In this document: positions 7,570 through 15,169 of the stretch, piece after piece
How the letters are laid out: each line of letters begins with the position of its first letter
Position numbering within the stretch: the first letter of the stretch is position 1
NCBI GenBank assembly: GCA_964559455.1
Contig: CAZLHO010000007.1
Location: forward strand, 18,257-82,256
Source: CAZLHO01 sp964559455
GTDB taxonomy: Bacteria > Krumholzibacteriota > Krumholzibacteriia > LZORAL124-64-63
Reading direction: 5' to 3'
Length of the DNA: 64,000 nt
Program-made: the position numbers and the translations under genes
Notes under the pieces: generated by a model
The model's input: only the letters and a program-made list of their open reading frames with translations
Database searches by the model: none
What the model was told of the DNA's origin: nothing

Positions 7570-8691
7570 ATGGCCAAGTACCGGATCGGTTGGATGCCCG
7601 GCGACGGCGTGGGCGTGGACGTGATGGACGCCACGCGCATCGTGCTCGACAAGCTGGGGCTGGACGCCGAGTACATCCACGGGGACATCGGCTGGGAGTT
7701 CTGGCGCACCGAGGCCAACCCCCTGCCCGACCGCACCATCGACATGCTCAACGACGTGGACGCCGCGCTATTCGGCGCCATCACCAGCATGCCCAAGGAG
7801 GAGGCCCAGGCCGAACTGGTCCCCGAACTGCAGGGCCAGGGGCACGTCTATCGCAGCCCCATCGTCCGCCTGCGCCAGGAGTTCAACCTGCGCACCAACC
7901 TGCGGCCCTGCAAGGCCTACCCGGGCAACCCCCTGAACTACCGCGACGACCTCGACCTGGTCGTCTTCCGCCAGAACACCGAGGGCCTGTACATGGGCGT
8001 GGAGTACCACCCCCTGCCCCAGGACGTCCGCGACAAGCTGACCGAGACCCACCCGGCCCAGATGGGCAAGCTCGCGGACGTGGCCAACGAGGACATCGCC
8101 ATCAGCACGCGCATCTTCACGCGCAGGGGCTGCCAGGAGATCGTCCGCGACGCCTTCGAGTACGCCAAGAAATTCGGCTACAAGTCGGTGACGGTGGTCG
8201 AGAAGCCCAACGTGGTGCGCGAGACGAGCGGCCTGATGGTTCGCGAGGCCCGCAAGATCGCCAAGGACTACCCCGGCATCGAACTGTGGGAGACCAACAT
8301 CGACGCCATGTGCATGTGGCTGGTGAAGAACCCGCAGGACTACGGCGTGCTGGTGTCCAGCAACATGTTCGGCGACATCGTCAGCGACCTCTGCGCCCAG
8401 CTGGTGGGCGGCCTGGGCTTCGCCTGCAGCGGCAACATCGGCGACAAGGTGGCCGTCTTCGAGCCGAGCCACGGCTCGGCGCCCAAGTACGTGGGCATGA
8501 ACAAGGTCAACCCCATCGCCATGATCCTGTCGGCCAAGATGATGCTCGACCACCTGGGCGAGATCGACATGGCCAACAGGCTGGAGGCCGCAGTGGCCGC
8601 CGTGATCGCCGAGGGCAAGGTCCGCACCTACGACATGGGCGGCACGAGCACGACCACGGACATGGCCGCGGCCGTCGCCGCCAAGTGCTGA
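7570..8691 (+). CDS. Isocitrate/isopropylmalate dehydrogenase family enzyme, likely NADP-type isocitrate dehydrogenase
   Basis: A 373-residue beta-decarboxylating dehydrogenase. It shows the N-terminal GDGVG turn, substrate-loop arginines in RLRQEFNLRTNLRPCKAYPG, the NTEG segment, the K/N pair near residue 210-216 and the metal-binding Asp near SSNMFGDIVSDL. The coenzyme loop reads HGSAPKYVGMNKVNP. In E. coli Icd the equivalent Lys-Tyr pair contacts the NADP 2'-phosphate, so NADP use is predicted here, whereas NAD enzymes usually have Asp-Ile or similar. Isopropylmalate or homoisocitrate dehydrogenase are less likely alternatives. The ATG at 7570 has GGGAGGAAGG 6-16 bases upstream. A strong hairpin ends the unit. 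Confidence 0.85.
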   Translation: MAKYRIGWMPGDGVGVDVMDATRIVLDKLGLDAEYIHGDIGWEFWRTEANPLPDRTIDMLNDVDAALFGAITSMPKEEAQAELVPELQGQGHVYRSPIVRLRQEFNLRTNLRPCKAYPGNPLNYRDDLDLVVFRQNTEGLYMGVEYHPLPQDVRDKLTETHPAQMGKLADVANEDIAISTRIFTRRGCQEIVRDAFEYAKKFGYKSVTVVEKPNVVRETSGLMVREARKIAKDYPGIELWETNIDAMCMWLVKNPQDYGVLVSSNMFGDIVSDLCAQLVGGLGFACSGNIGDKVAVFEPSHGSAPKYVGMNKVNPIAMILSAKMMLDHLGEIDMANRLEAAVAAVIAEGKVRTYDMGGTSTTTDMAAAVAAKC

Positions 8692-8723
8692 GCGCGGCCG
8701 CCGCGATCGGCATGTGAAGGGAA

Positions 8724-8763
8724 GGCCGCGCCGACCCCCTGCGAGGGAAGGGTCGGCGCGGCC
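8724..8763. terminator. 14-bp perfect hairpin between convergent genes
   Basis: A perfect 14-bp stem (8724-8737 with 8750-8763) and 12-base loop sits 32 bases after the dehydrogenase stop and 4 bases before the convergent DUF309 stop. It lacks a clean T-run but is placed to end both transcripts. Confidence 0.65.
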
Positions 8764-8767
8764 GATT

Positions 8768-9241
8768 CTATCGGGCGAGTTCGATCGCGATCCCGGCGCC
8801 TCCGGGCCGGTACTCCCGGCCGGCCAGCGCCGTCAGCAGCCCCGCCACGTCGACCCCCATGTACCGGTCGCCGGCGCGCTCCAGCTTGGCGGTTCCGGCG
8901 GCCAGCAGCACGGCGCCGGCTCCCTCCCCGCCGATCTCCTTCAGGATTCCCGCCGCGACCTGGATCAGGCCCTGCAGGAAACGTCCCTCCGGGGTCGTGC
9001 GGCCGGCGGCCAGCCACAGCCCTTCCAGCATCTCGTGGGTCTCCCAGTAGAAGCCGTGGTTGAAGAGATCGACCGCATAGAGGAAGCGGGGGGTCCGGCG
9101 CCAGTCGGCGGCGCGGAAGTCGGCGGGCGGCGGTCCGGCGCAGCGCCGCCACCCGGCGCTGGACGGGTCCCGGTTGGGGTGCGGCCCCCGGCCCGGCACG
9201 AAGGGGACGCGAGGCAGGGTGAAGTCGGTGTGGCGAAGCAC
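8768..9241 (-). CDS. DUF309 family protein
   Basis: A small helical DUF309 protein. The family signature is clear: AVDLFNHGFYWETHEMLEGLW followed by FLQGLIQVAAGILK, with conserved His and Glu residues that may bind a metal. The biochemical role of DUF309 is unknown. The start is uncertain; GTG at 9241 (VLRHTDFTLPRVPF) gives 157 residues and has GGAAC upstream. Its terminator region is shared with the convergent dehydrogenase gene. Confidence 0.8.
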   Translation of the reverse strand: MLRHTDFTLPRVPFVPGRGPHPNRDPSSAGWRRCAGPPPADFRAADWRRTPRFLYAVDLFNHGFYWETHEMLEGLWLAAGRTTPEGRFLQGLIQVAAGILKEIGGEGAGAVLLAAGTAKLERAGDRYMGVDVAGLLTALAGREYRPGGAGIAIELAR

Positions 9242-9543
9242 GGCCTGTTCCCGTGATGAAGTCCGGAGCCGGAGCGTCGCCGGAGTATAGGCGAGGCCCG
9301 CGGCGACGGCCACCCGTCCGGGGCGGCGGCCCCGAACGGGCGCCGGCGCCCCCGATGCGCCCTCCCTGCGATCATCACTTGACGCCCGCCCCGCCTTCGG
9401 CGACCTTGAACGCCTCATGCACGAACCCGCGCGCGCGCGCGACCGGCCGCGCTGCCAAGGATGGCGGCGCGGCCGGACTTGTTCCGGGCTCCGGCGGCGG
9501 CAGCCTCCGGAGCCCGCCATCTGGTTTTCCGCCGGCCGGCCTC
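9242..9543. other. Gene-free 302-bp region
   Basis: No gene seen. It contains the upstream region of the DUF309 gene, a short alternating GC tract near 9425-9440, and a terminator hairpin for the secreted protein gene that ends at 9544. Confidence 0.6.
9486..9515 (-). terminator. Hairpin after the GEVED-protein gene
   Basis: A 9-bp perfect stem GGGCTCCGG/CCGGAGCCC (9486-9494 with 9507-9515) lies 28 bases beyond the stop of the minus-strand gene. There is no strong T-run. Confidence 0.5.
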
Positions 9544-11766
9544 CTACCGCACCAGCATCATCTTCAGGGTCCGCGTCTCTCCCTGCACGTTCAGGCGGCC
9601 GAAGTAGACGCCGCCGGGCTGCGGCCTTCCGTCGGCGCCGAGGCCGTCCCAGAAGACGCGCTGCAGACCCTCGGCCCGGTGACCGTCCACGAGCAGGCGC
9701 ACCAGCCGGCCGCGGGCGTCGAAGATCTCGAGGCGCGCCGGTCCTCCGCCGGCGGGCATCTCGAAGAGGATCTCGGTGCCCGGATTGAAGGGGTTCGGCA
9801 CGTTCCCGCGCAGCCCCGTCCTCTGCAGAGTCTCCGGATCGGGCACCGCCGTCACCGGATCCTCGAGGATCGCGAAGGCCAGATCGATCGACTGCATTTC
9901 GAAGGGGTGGTTCGCCGGATAGCGCAACTCGAACCAGGGGCCGGGATAGGGCTCCAGTCCCTCGCCCCAGACCGCGTCGTCGTTCCAGTGCTCCAGCGAG
10001 GTCTTCCAGCCGAAGTAGGCCATCGGGTCCAGCGGGTGGGCCTTGAGGTCGAGCCAGTAGACCACCGGCGCGTCCTCCTCGCCCTCCTGGATGAAGGCCA
10101 TGTGCGGATCGACGTGGAACTGGTAGCGCCAGCAGGTCCAGTCCGCCGGGAAGGTGTAGCCGTCCGGCGGGAACATGAAGCCCTCCTCGATCTGCTCCGC
10201 GAAGAGGTCGACCCGGAACTCCCCGGAGCCGAAGTCGCGGTGCCACAGGACCTCGCCGGGCATGCTGTAGTCGTTACCCATCTCGCCGACCGGGATGTCC
10301 TTGTGGATGCTCAGGGTGAAGACCACCGCAGCCGGGTCGTCGGCGAAGGGCAGGTAGTCGTCCAGCCACGAGCCCCAGATCACGAAGTCGGTCAGGGGGC
10401 CGGTCTGACGGCATTCGAAATCGTCGGCCAGGAGGTAGTCCCGCTCGGCGGGCACGGCGCAGACGTCGATGCCGGTGACGTCCAGGTCGGGACGCTGCAA
10501 CCACTTCATCAGCCTCGCATCCTCTATGACCACCTCATAGTCCTCGACCTCGCCGTCCGGAGCCGCGCCGCCGGGAGCCAGGCCGCCGGCGTTGCTGATC
10601 CGGAAGCGGGCGAAGGTCTGGGCGCCCACCAGCGCCGACGCCGGCACGAGGAAGCCGAGGGTCTGGGTCCCGGCTCCGACCGGCGCCCCGCCCATGATCA
10701 TGTCGCCGGGCTCGTTCCAGCTCTGGTCGGCGCCGAAATCGATCCAGGCGTCGATCAGGCCCGGCGCCGAGGCGACGATGTCGACCGAGGCCATCATGCC
10801 GGGAATCAGCGGCGACGTGAAGGTCACCCCGTCCTCGTCGTCGTTGCCGTCGTTGTCGTCGCCCAGGGCGACGGGGTCGGGCTGCCCGTTCGCCTCGGGA
10901 TCCACCCCCGCGCCCAGGTACAGGACGCCGTCGATCGTGTGGCGCGCGCCGTTGTTGCCCATCAGGGTCGGGTATCCGGGCGCCGCCGCGCCGTCGGGCG
11001 CGTCGCCCCAGTCCTCGCCCTCGGGCACGGGCTCGCCGTCGATCACGAAGGCCAGGTCGATGGACTGGCCCGCCATCTCGTGCCCGAACGGATAGCGCAG
11101 CTCGTACCAGGGGCCCTGGTAGGGTTCGGGGCCGTCGCCCCAGACCGCGTCGTCGTTCCAGTGGTCGAGCGAGGTCTTCCAGCCGAATTGCGTTTCCGGG
11201 ATGATCGGGTAGGCCTTGACGTCCAGCCAGTAGACCACGGGCTCGTCGGCCGTGCCCTCCTGCAGGAAGGCCATCTCCTCCGGAATGGCGAAGTTGTACT
11301 GCCAGCAGACGTAGTCCGCGGGGAAGATGTAGTTCTCGGGCGGATCCAGCCAGCCCTCCGGCAGGTCCTGCGCGAAGGGACGGACGGCGAAGTCCGCCGG
11401 CTGGAAATACATCGCCCAGAGCATCTCGCCGGGCATGGAGTAGTCGACGCCGGCGGCGGGATCGGCGGGGATGTCGGCGTGCAGGCTCAGCGTGAAGGCC
11501 ACGTTCGTGGGATCGGGGATGAAGTCGCCGAACCACGATCCCCAGATGTGGATCCCGGTGATCAGCCCGGTTTCGGTGCATTGGAAGTCGTCGGCCAGGA
11601 TGTAGTCGAAGAACTGAGCCGAGGGCATGCAGTTGACGTCGATGCCGGTGGTCGAGAGGTCCGGCAGCTGGATCCACTTGGCGGGCATGCCGGGATCCCA
11701 GTCGGCCAGGGCGGGCGCCGCGGCCAGGCAGAGCAGCGCCAAGGTGAGCAGGGGAATGCGTCTCAT
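9544..11766 (-). CDS. Secreted GEVED-domain protein with duplicated domain and FlgD-like C-terminal sorting domain
   Basis: A 740-residue exported protein. Residues 1-19 are a signal peptide (MRRIPLLTLALLCLAAAPALA). Two copies of a domain of about 215 residues follow, near 27-240 and 420-634; each begins KW(I/L)Q-PDL--TGIDV and contains LADDF-C--TG and IWGSW. Between them (about 251-414) is a GEVED domain (DWGDAPDG to DGEVEDYEVVIED). The last 90 residues carry NPFNP, LEIFDARGRLVRLL and GVYFGRLNV, the FlgD Ig-like or T9SS type A-like module used for export or anchoring. Start at 11766 is chosen for the signal peptide. The repeated domain is acidic and Trp-rich and may bind glycan or calcium; this is inference. 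Confidence 0.82.
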   Translation of the reverse strand: MRRIPLLTLALLCLAAAPALADWDPGMPAKWIQLPDLSTTGIDVNCMPSAQFFDYILADDFQCTETGLITGIHIWGSWFGDFIPDPTNVAFTLSLHADIPADPAAGVDYSMPGEMLWAMYFQPADFAVRPFAQDLPEGWLDPPENYIFPADYVCWQYNFAIPEEMAFLQEGTADEPVVYWLDVKAYPIIPETQFGWKTSLDHWNDDAVWGDGPEPYQGPWYELRYPFGHEMAGQSIDLAFVIDGEPVPEGEDWGDAPDGAAAPGYPTLMGNNGARHTIDGVLYLGAGVDPEANGQPDPVALGDDNDGNDDEDGVTFTSPLIPGMMASVDIVASAPGLIDAWIDFGADQSWNEPGDMIMGGAPVGAGTQTLGFLVPASALVGAQTFARFRISNAGGLAPGGAAPDGEVEDYEVVIEDARLMKWLQRPDLDVTGIDVCAVPAERDYLLADDFECRQTGPLTDFVIWGSWLDDYLPFADDPAAVVFTLSIHKDIPVGEMGNDYSMPGEVLWHRDFGSGEFRVDLFAEQIEEGFMFPPDGYTFPADWTCWRYQFHVDPHMAFIQEGEEDAPVVYWLDLKAHPLDPMAYFGWKTSLEHWNDDAVWGEGLEPYPGPWFELRYPANHPFEMQSIDLAFAILEDPVTAVPDPETLQRTGLRGNVPNPFNPGTEILFEMPAGGGPARLEIFDARGRLVRLLVDGHRAEGLQRVFWDGLGADGRPQPGGVYFGRLNVQGETRTLKMMLVR

Positions 11767-12003
11767 GTCGATCGACCCCCTTGGCGGCGGGCCGCCGCCT
11801 CTGGGCGTGATGGGCGAGACGGATATCGGACGCCGCGAAGGCGGCAGTTGGGGTCTGGGCTCCTTTCGTCGCATTGCTCGATGCCGGCGGGGCGAACGCG
11901 GTCGGCCGGACGGCCGCCGTATCTTGATCCTAGTCCAGAACGAGATCCGGAATCAAGGGGGTCGAATCTTTAGGATGGCGGCGGGGAAATCCGTTTCGCC
12001 CCC

Positions 12004-12032
12004 TTGTATCGATCCGCGCGTTGCGCTATGGT
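12004..12032 (+). promoter_or_regulatory. Sigma-70-like promoter candidate for aminopeptidase 1
   Basis: TTGTAT (12004-12009) and TATGGT (12027-12032) with a 17-base spacer. Transcription would start near 12039, about 140 bases before the gene and just ahead of a terminator hairpin. Confidence 0.5.
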
Positions 12033-12063
12033 AGGCGCGTCCCGAGTACCCGGGTGCACGGAG

Positions 12064-12100
12064 CCGCCCGCGGCAAGGAAGCCGCGGGCGGTATTTGTTT
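12064..12100 (+). terminator. Rho-independent terminator inside the aminopeptidase leader
   Basis: An 11-bp perfect stem (CCGCCCGCGGC 12064-12074 with 12081-12091), loop AAGGAA, then TATTTGTTT. It lies between the promoter candidate and the gene it should serve, so it would end a transcript of about 60 bases unless bypassed. Confidence 0.7.
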
Positions 12101-12181
12101 GGCGCCGACGGTGCGCGGCAACCCCGCCCTCCCCGGCGCGTAGCTACTTCGCGCGCCCCCCGCCAACTCAGGGAGAAGACG

Positions 12182-13174
12182 ATGAACGCTTCCGACCGCC
12201 CCGTAGACGCCGCCCGCAAGGCCCTGGTCCACGTGCTCGACCTCGTCGCCGCCGACCGCGTGCTCGTGCTCACCGACCGCGCCACCGAGGCCGTGGGCGC
12301 GGCCTACCGCGAAGCGGCCCGGGTCGTCGGTTGCGACGCCGACGTCCACGTCCTGCCGGAATCCGGACGCCCCCTGCAGGAGATTCCTCCCGGTCTCGTG
12401 GACCGGCTCGAGGGCGTGACGGTGGTGATCAACGCGATCGTCGGCGACACCGACGAGATCCCCTTCCGGGTCCAATGGATGAAGGCCTGCGGCGACCGCG
12501 GCATCCGCGTGGGGCACAGCCCGGGGATCACGATGGACATGCTCGAGGGCGGCTCCCTGGACGTGGACTACGCGGCCATGATGGCCACGGCGCGGCGGCT
12601 CATCGACGCCTTCGCCGGCGTCGACGCGGTGCACGTCACGACTGCGGCCGGCACCGACCTGACGCTGGGCGTCGCCGGGCGCACCTTCGTCACGGACGTG
12701 AAGGTGATGGACGAGAAGGCCGTGAACCTGCCCTGCGGCGAGGTCTATTGTTGCCCTGAAGAGAGCCGCGCCGACGGCGTGCTGGTGGTCGACGGCTGCG
12801 TCGGCGGCGAGGGGAACGTCTCCGAGCCCGTCGTCCTCGAGGTCGCCGGAGGCCGCATCACCGGGATCTCCTGCGCCGACCCGGGGTGGGAGAAACGCGT
12901 CCGCGGCTTCTGCGACACCGACGAGGGAGCCCGCACGATCGCCGAACTGGGCATCGGCATGAATCCCGGCGCCCGCCTGGCCGGCTGCATGCTCGAGGAC
13001 GAGAAGGCGCTGCATACGGCCCACGTGGCCTTCGGCGGCAACCGGGGCATGCCGGGCGGCCTCAGCTTCTCGCGCATCCACATCGACTACCTGGTCCACC
13101 GGCCCTCGCTGACGGCCGTCCTGCCGGACGGTTCCGCCCGGGAGGTGATGCGAGACGGCGATTTCCTGGTCTAG
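12182..13174 (+). CDS. Aminopeptidase, M29-like (AmpS/aminopeptidase T type), copy 1
   Basis: A 330-residue metallo-aminopeptidase. Conserved segments include TAAGTDLTLGV, NLPCGEVYCCPEE, ELGIGMNPGARLAGCMLEDEKALHTAHVAFGGN and HIDYL near the C-terminus; their Glu, His and Asp residues match the usual M29 metal ligands. It should release N-terminal amino acids from peptides in the cytoplasm, since no signal peptide is present. The ATG at 12182 follows GGGAGAAGACG. A close paralogue lies 87 bases downstream with its own promoter candidate. The last 150 residues are the most similar between the two. Confidence 0.85.
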   Translation: MNASDRPVDAARKALVHVLDLVAADRVLVLTDRATEAVGAAYREAARVVGCDADVHVLPESGRPLQEIPPGLVDRLEGVTVVINAIVGDTDEIPFRVQWMKACGDRGIRVGHSPGITMDMLEGGSLDVDYAAMMATARRLIDAFAGVDAVHVTTAAGTDLTLGVAGRTFVTDVKVMDEKAVNLPCGEVYCCPEESRADGVLVVDGCVGGEGNVSEPVVLEVAGGRITGISCADPGWEKRVRGFCDTDEGARTIAELGIGMNPGARLAGCMLEDEKALHTAHVAFGGNRGMPGGLSFSRIHIDYLVHRPSLTAVLPDGSAREVMRDGDFLV

Positions 13175-13189
13175 TCCTCGGCCAACTCC

Positions 13190-13217
13190 TTGCATTTGCC
13201 GCGCCGCCTCTTATCCT
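13190..13217 (+). promoter_or_regulatory. Sigma-70-like promoter candidate for aminopeptidase 2
   Basis: TTGCAT (13190-13195) and TATCCT (13212-13217), 16-base spacer, in the 87-bp gap between the two paralogues. Confidence 0.45.
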
Positions 13218-13261
13218 TTGGAGCGAGGGAGCCCCCGCCACCCGAAGGAGACGACAACCCG

Positions 13262-14254
13262 ATGGTCGACCTCGCCCCAATGGATCGCAGCGCCCAGGAG
13301 GCGCTCATTCACGTTCTGGACCTGATCCCCGCCGACAACGTGCTCGTCGTCACCGACGAGGCAACCCGCGGCGTCGGTGATTCCTTCATGCGGGCCGCCT
13401 CCGCCTACGGATGCGAGACCCGACTGTTCGCCCTGCCGGAATCCGAGCGCCCCCTGAAGTCCGTGCCGGACGACATGGCCCGCAGCCTCTGCGCGAGCAC
13501 GGTCGTCGTCAACGCCTTCAGCGGCGTCAGCGGCGAGATCCCCTTCCGCGTGAAGTGGATCCAGGCCATCGAGAACACCGGCCGGATCCGCCTGGGTCAC
13601 AGCCCCGGCATCAACGAGGCCATGATGGTCGGCCCGATGGACACCGACTACGCCACGATGGACAACATCGCGAGCGCGCTGATCGCCGGCTTCGCCGGCG
13701 CCGACCGGATCCGGGTCACGACGCCGTCGGGCACCGACCTGACGCTGGGCGTCGCCGGCCGTCCCTTCATCTCCGATCTCAAGGCCACGCCCGCCGTCGC
13801 GGTGAACCTGCCCTGCGGCGAGATCTACTGCGCCCCCGAGGAGACCCGCGTCGACGGGCTGCTCGTGGTCGACGGCACGATCGGCGACATCGGCGTCGCC
13901 GGAGCGCCGCTGCGCATGGAGCTGGCCGAGGGCCGCATCGTCTCCTTCGAAAGCGAAGACGCGGACCTGCTGGCGCGCCTCGACGAGATGACGGCCATCG
14001 ACGATCAGGCCCGGGTCGTCGGCGAGCTCGGCATCGGCATCAACCCGGCCGCCAAGCTGACCGGGAACATGCTGGAGGACGAGAAGGCCTTCCGGACCGG
14101 GCACGTCGCCCTGGGCAACAACGAGGATTTCCCCGGGGGCCTGAACACGTCCCAGACCCACATCGACTTCCTCTTCCACCGCCCCACCTTCACGGCCCAC
14201 TTCCCGGACGGGACGTCGCGGGTGTTGATGAAGGACGGCGACGTCGTGATCTGA
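13262..14254 (+). CDS. Aminopeptidase, M29-like, copy 2
   Basis: A 330-residue paralogue of the preceding gene, of identical length and with the same motif order: TPSGTDLTLGV, NLPCGEIYCAPEE, ELGIGINPAAKLTGNMLEDEKAFRTGHVALGNN, and HIDFLFHRP. All presumed metal ligands are kept, so both copies look active. Differences concentrate in the N-terminal third and around residues 225-250, where substrate preference could diverge. The ATG at 13262 has GAAGGAG about 14 bases upstream. A strong hairpin follows the stop. The pair looks like an old tandem duplication. Confidence 0.85.
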   Translation: MVDLAPMDRSAQEALIHVLDLIPADNVLVVTDEATRGVGDSFMRAASAYGCETRLFALPESERPLKSVPDDMARSLCASTVVVNAFSGVSGEIPFRVKWIQAIENTGRIRLGHSPGINEAMMVGPMDTDYATMDNIASALIAGFAGADRIRVTTPSGTDLTLGVAGRPFISDLKATPAVAVNLPCGEIYCAPEETRVDGLLVVDGTIGDIGVAGAPLRMELAEGRIVSFESEDADLLARLDEMTAIDDQARVVGELGIGINPAAKLTGNMLEDEKAFRTGHVALGNNEDFPGGLNTSQTHIDFLFHRPTFTAHFPDGTSRVLMKDGDVVI

Positions 14255-14276
14255 GCCGAGGCTCATCGGCCGCAAC

Positions 14277-14305
14277 GGGCCCCGGAATCATCGATTCCGG
14301 GGCCC
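14277..14305 (+). terminator. Terminator after aminopeptidase 2
   Basis: A 12-bp perfect stem (14277-14288 with 14294-14305) and 5-base loop, 22 bases after the stop. Confidence 0.65.
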
Positions 14306-14409
14306 GCTTGCATCACGCCGGATCGCGGCGATGGCGGACCGTGCCCGCGTCTACTACGATGGGCGCGGGCGCGGGAGGTCCGCCCGACCACCAGAAGGGG
14401 AGGACAATC

Positions 14410-14913
14410 ATGTTCCGTTCGATCGACGACTTCGCGCAGGCCTGGACCACCCACCGGGAGTCCACGCTGAAGATCCTGGGGGCCCTGGACGACGCCGGCC
14501 TGGGCGCGGCCGCCGCCGAGGGGCACCGCGACCTGGCCGGAGTGGCCTGGCACATCGTCACCGCCATTCCGGAGATGATGGCGCGCACGGGCCTGCCCCT
14601 GGCCGCCGTCGACCCCGCATCGCCGCCGCCCGCCGACGCGGCCGCCATCAGGGCCGGCTACGATGCCGTCTCGGCGGAATTGCTGACGGCCGTCCGCGAG
14701 AACTGGGACGACGCGACGCTGGCCGTGACCGACGACATGTACGGCGAGACCTGGCCGCGCGGCGTGACCCTGGCCATCCTCAAGGACCACGAGATCCACC
14801 ACCGGGGCCAGATGACGACGCTGATGCGCCTCGCGGGTCTGAAGGTGCCGGGCGTCTTCGGGCCGGCCAAGGAGGAGTGGAAGGCCTTCGGCATGGAGGA
14901 ACCTCCCTACTAG
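14410..14913 (+). CDS. DinB-family protein
   Basis: A 167-residue four-helix DinB/YfiT-like protein. The three metal-binding histidines are visible: one in the helix AGVAWHIVTAIPEMM and two in LKDHEIHHRGQMTTLMRLAG. Family members bind a divalent metal and often act as thiol-dependent S-transferases with bacillithiol, mycothiol or other thiols, but many have unknown substrates. The ATG at 14410 follows AGGGGAGGACAATC. It stands alone between a terminator and the protease promoter. Confidence 0.85.
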   Translation: MFRSIDDFAQAWTTHRESTLKILGALDDAGLGAAAAEGHRDLAGVAWHIVTAIPEMMARTGLPLAAVDPASPPPADAAAIRAGYDAVSAELLTAVRENWDDATLAVTDDMYGETWPRGVTLAILKDHEIHHRGQMTTLMRLAGLKVPGVFGPAKEEWKAFGMEEPPY

Positions 14914-14975
14914 CCGCCTGGGTCATCGGCGGCGGCCGGTCCCGGCCGCCGCCGCCCTCGTCTTCAATTTGTTGA

Positions 14976-15005
14976 TTGACAATCACTTCCGACACCCTTT
15001 AAAAT
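14976..15005 (+). promoter_or_regulatory. Strong sigma-70 promoter for the secreted protease
   Basis: TTGACA (14976-14981) and TAAAAT (15000-15005), 18-base spacer, in a short AT-rich patch that stands out from the high-GC background. Predicted transcription starts near 15012, leaving a leader of about 158 bases. Confidence 0.7.
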
Positions 15006-15169
15006 CATGACCGTCCCCGCCTGGTCCCGCGCGCCCGCCACGCGCGGTGTTTCCCGTATGCGCCGATCAAGGAGGTTCCGCCCGGGTGCATCGGACCATC
15101 CCGATCCCATTGCTGCGTAGTACCGATCCTCTCGCCAAGCCGGTCCACGTGACTGCAGCAGGAGACATC

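Larger units (their letters stand above)
11767..12181. other. Divergent 415-bp intergenic region with promoter and leader terminator
   Basis: No gene seen. It separates the minus-strand secreted protein from the plus-strand aminopeptidase and holds a plus-strand promoter candidate and an early terminator hairpin, both listed separately. Confidence 0.7.
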
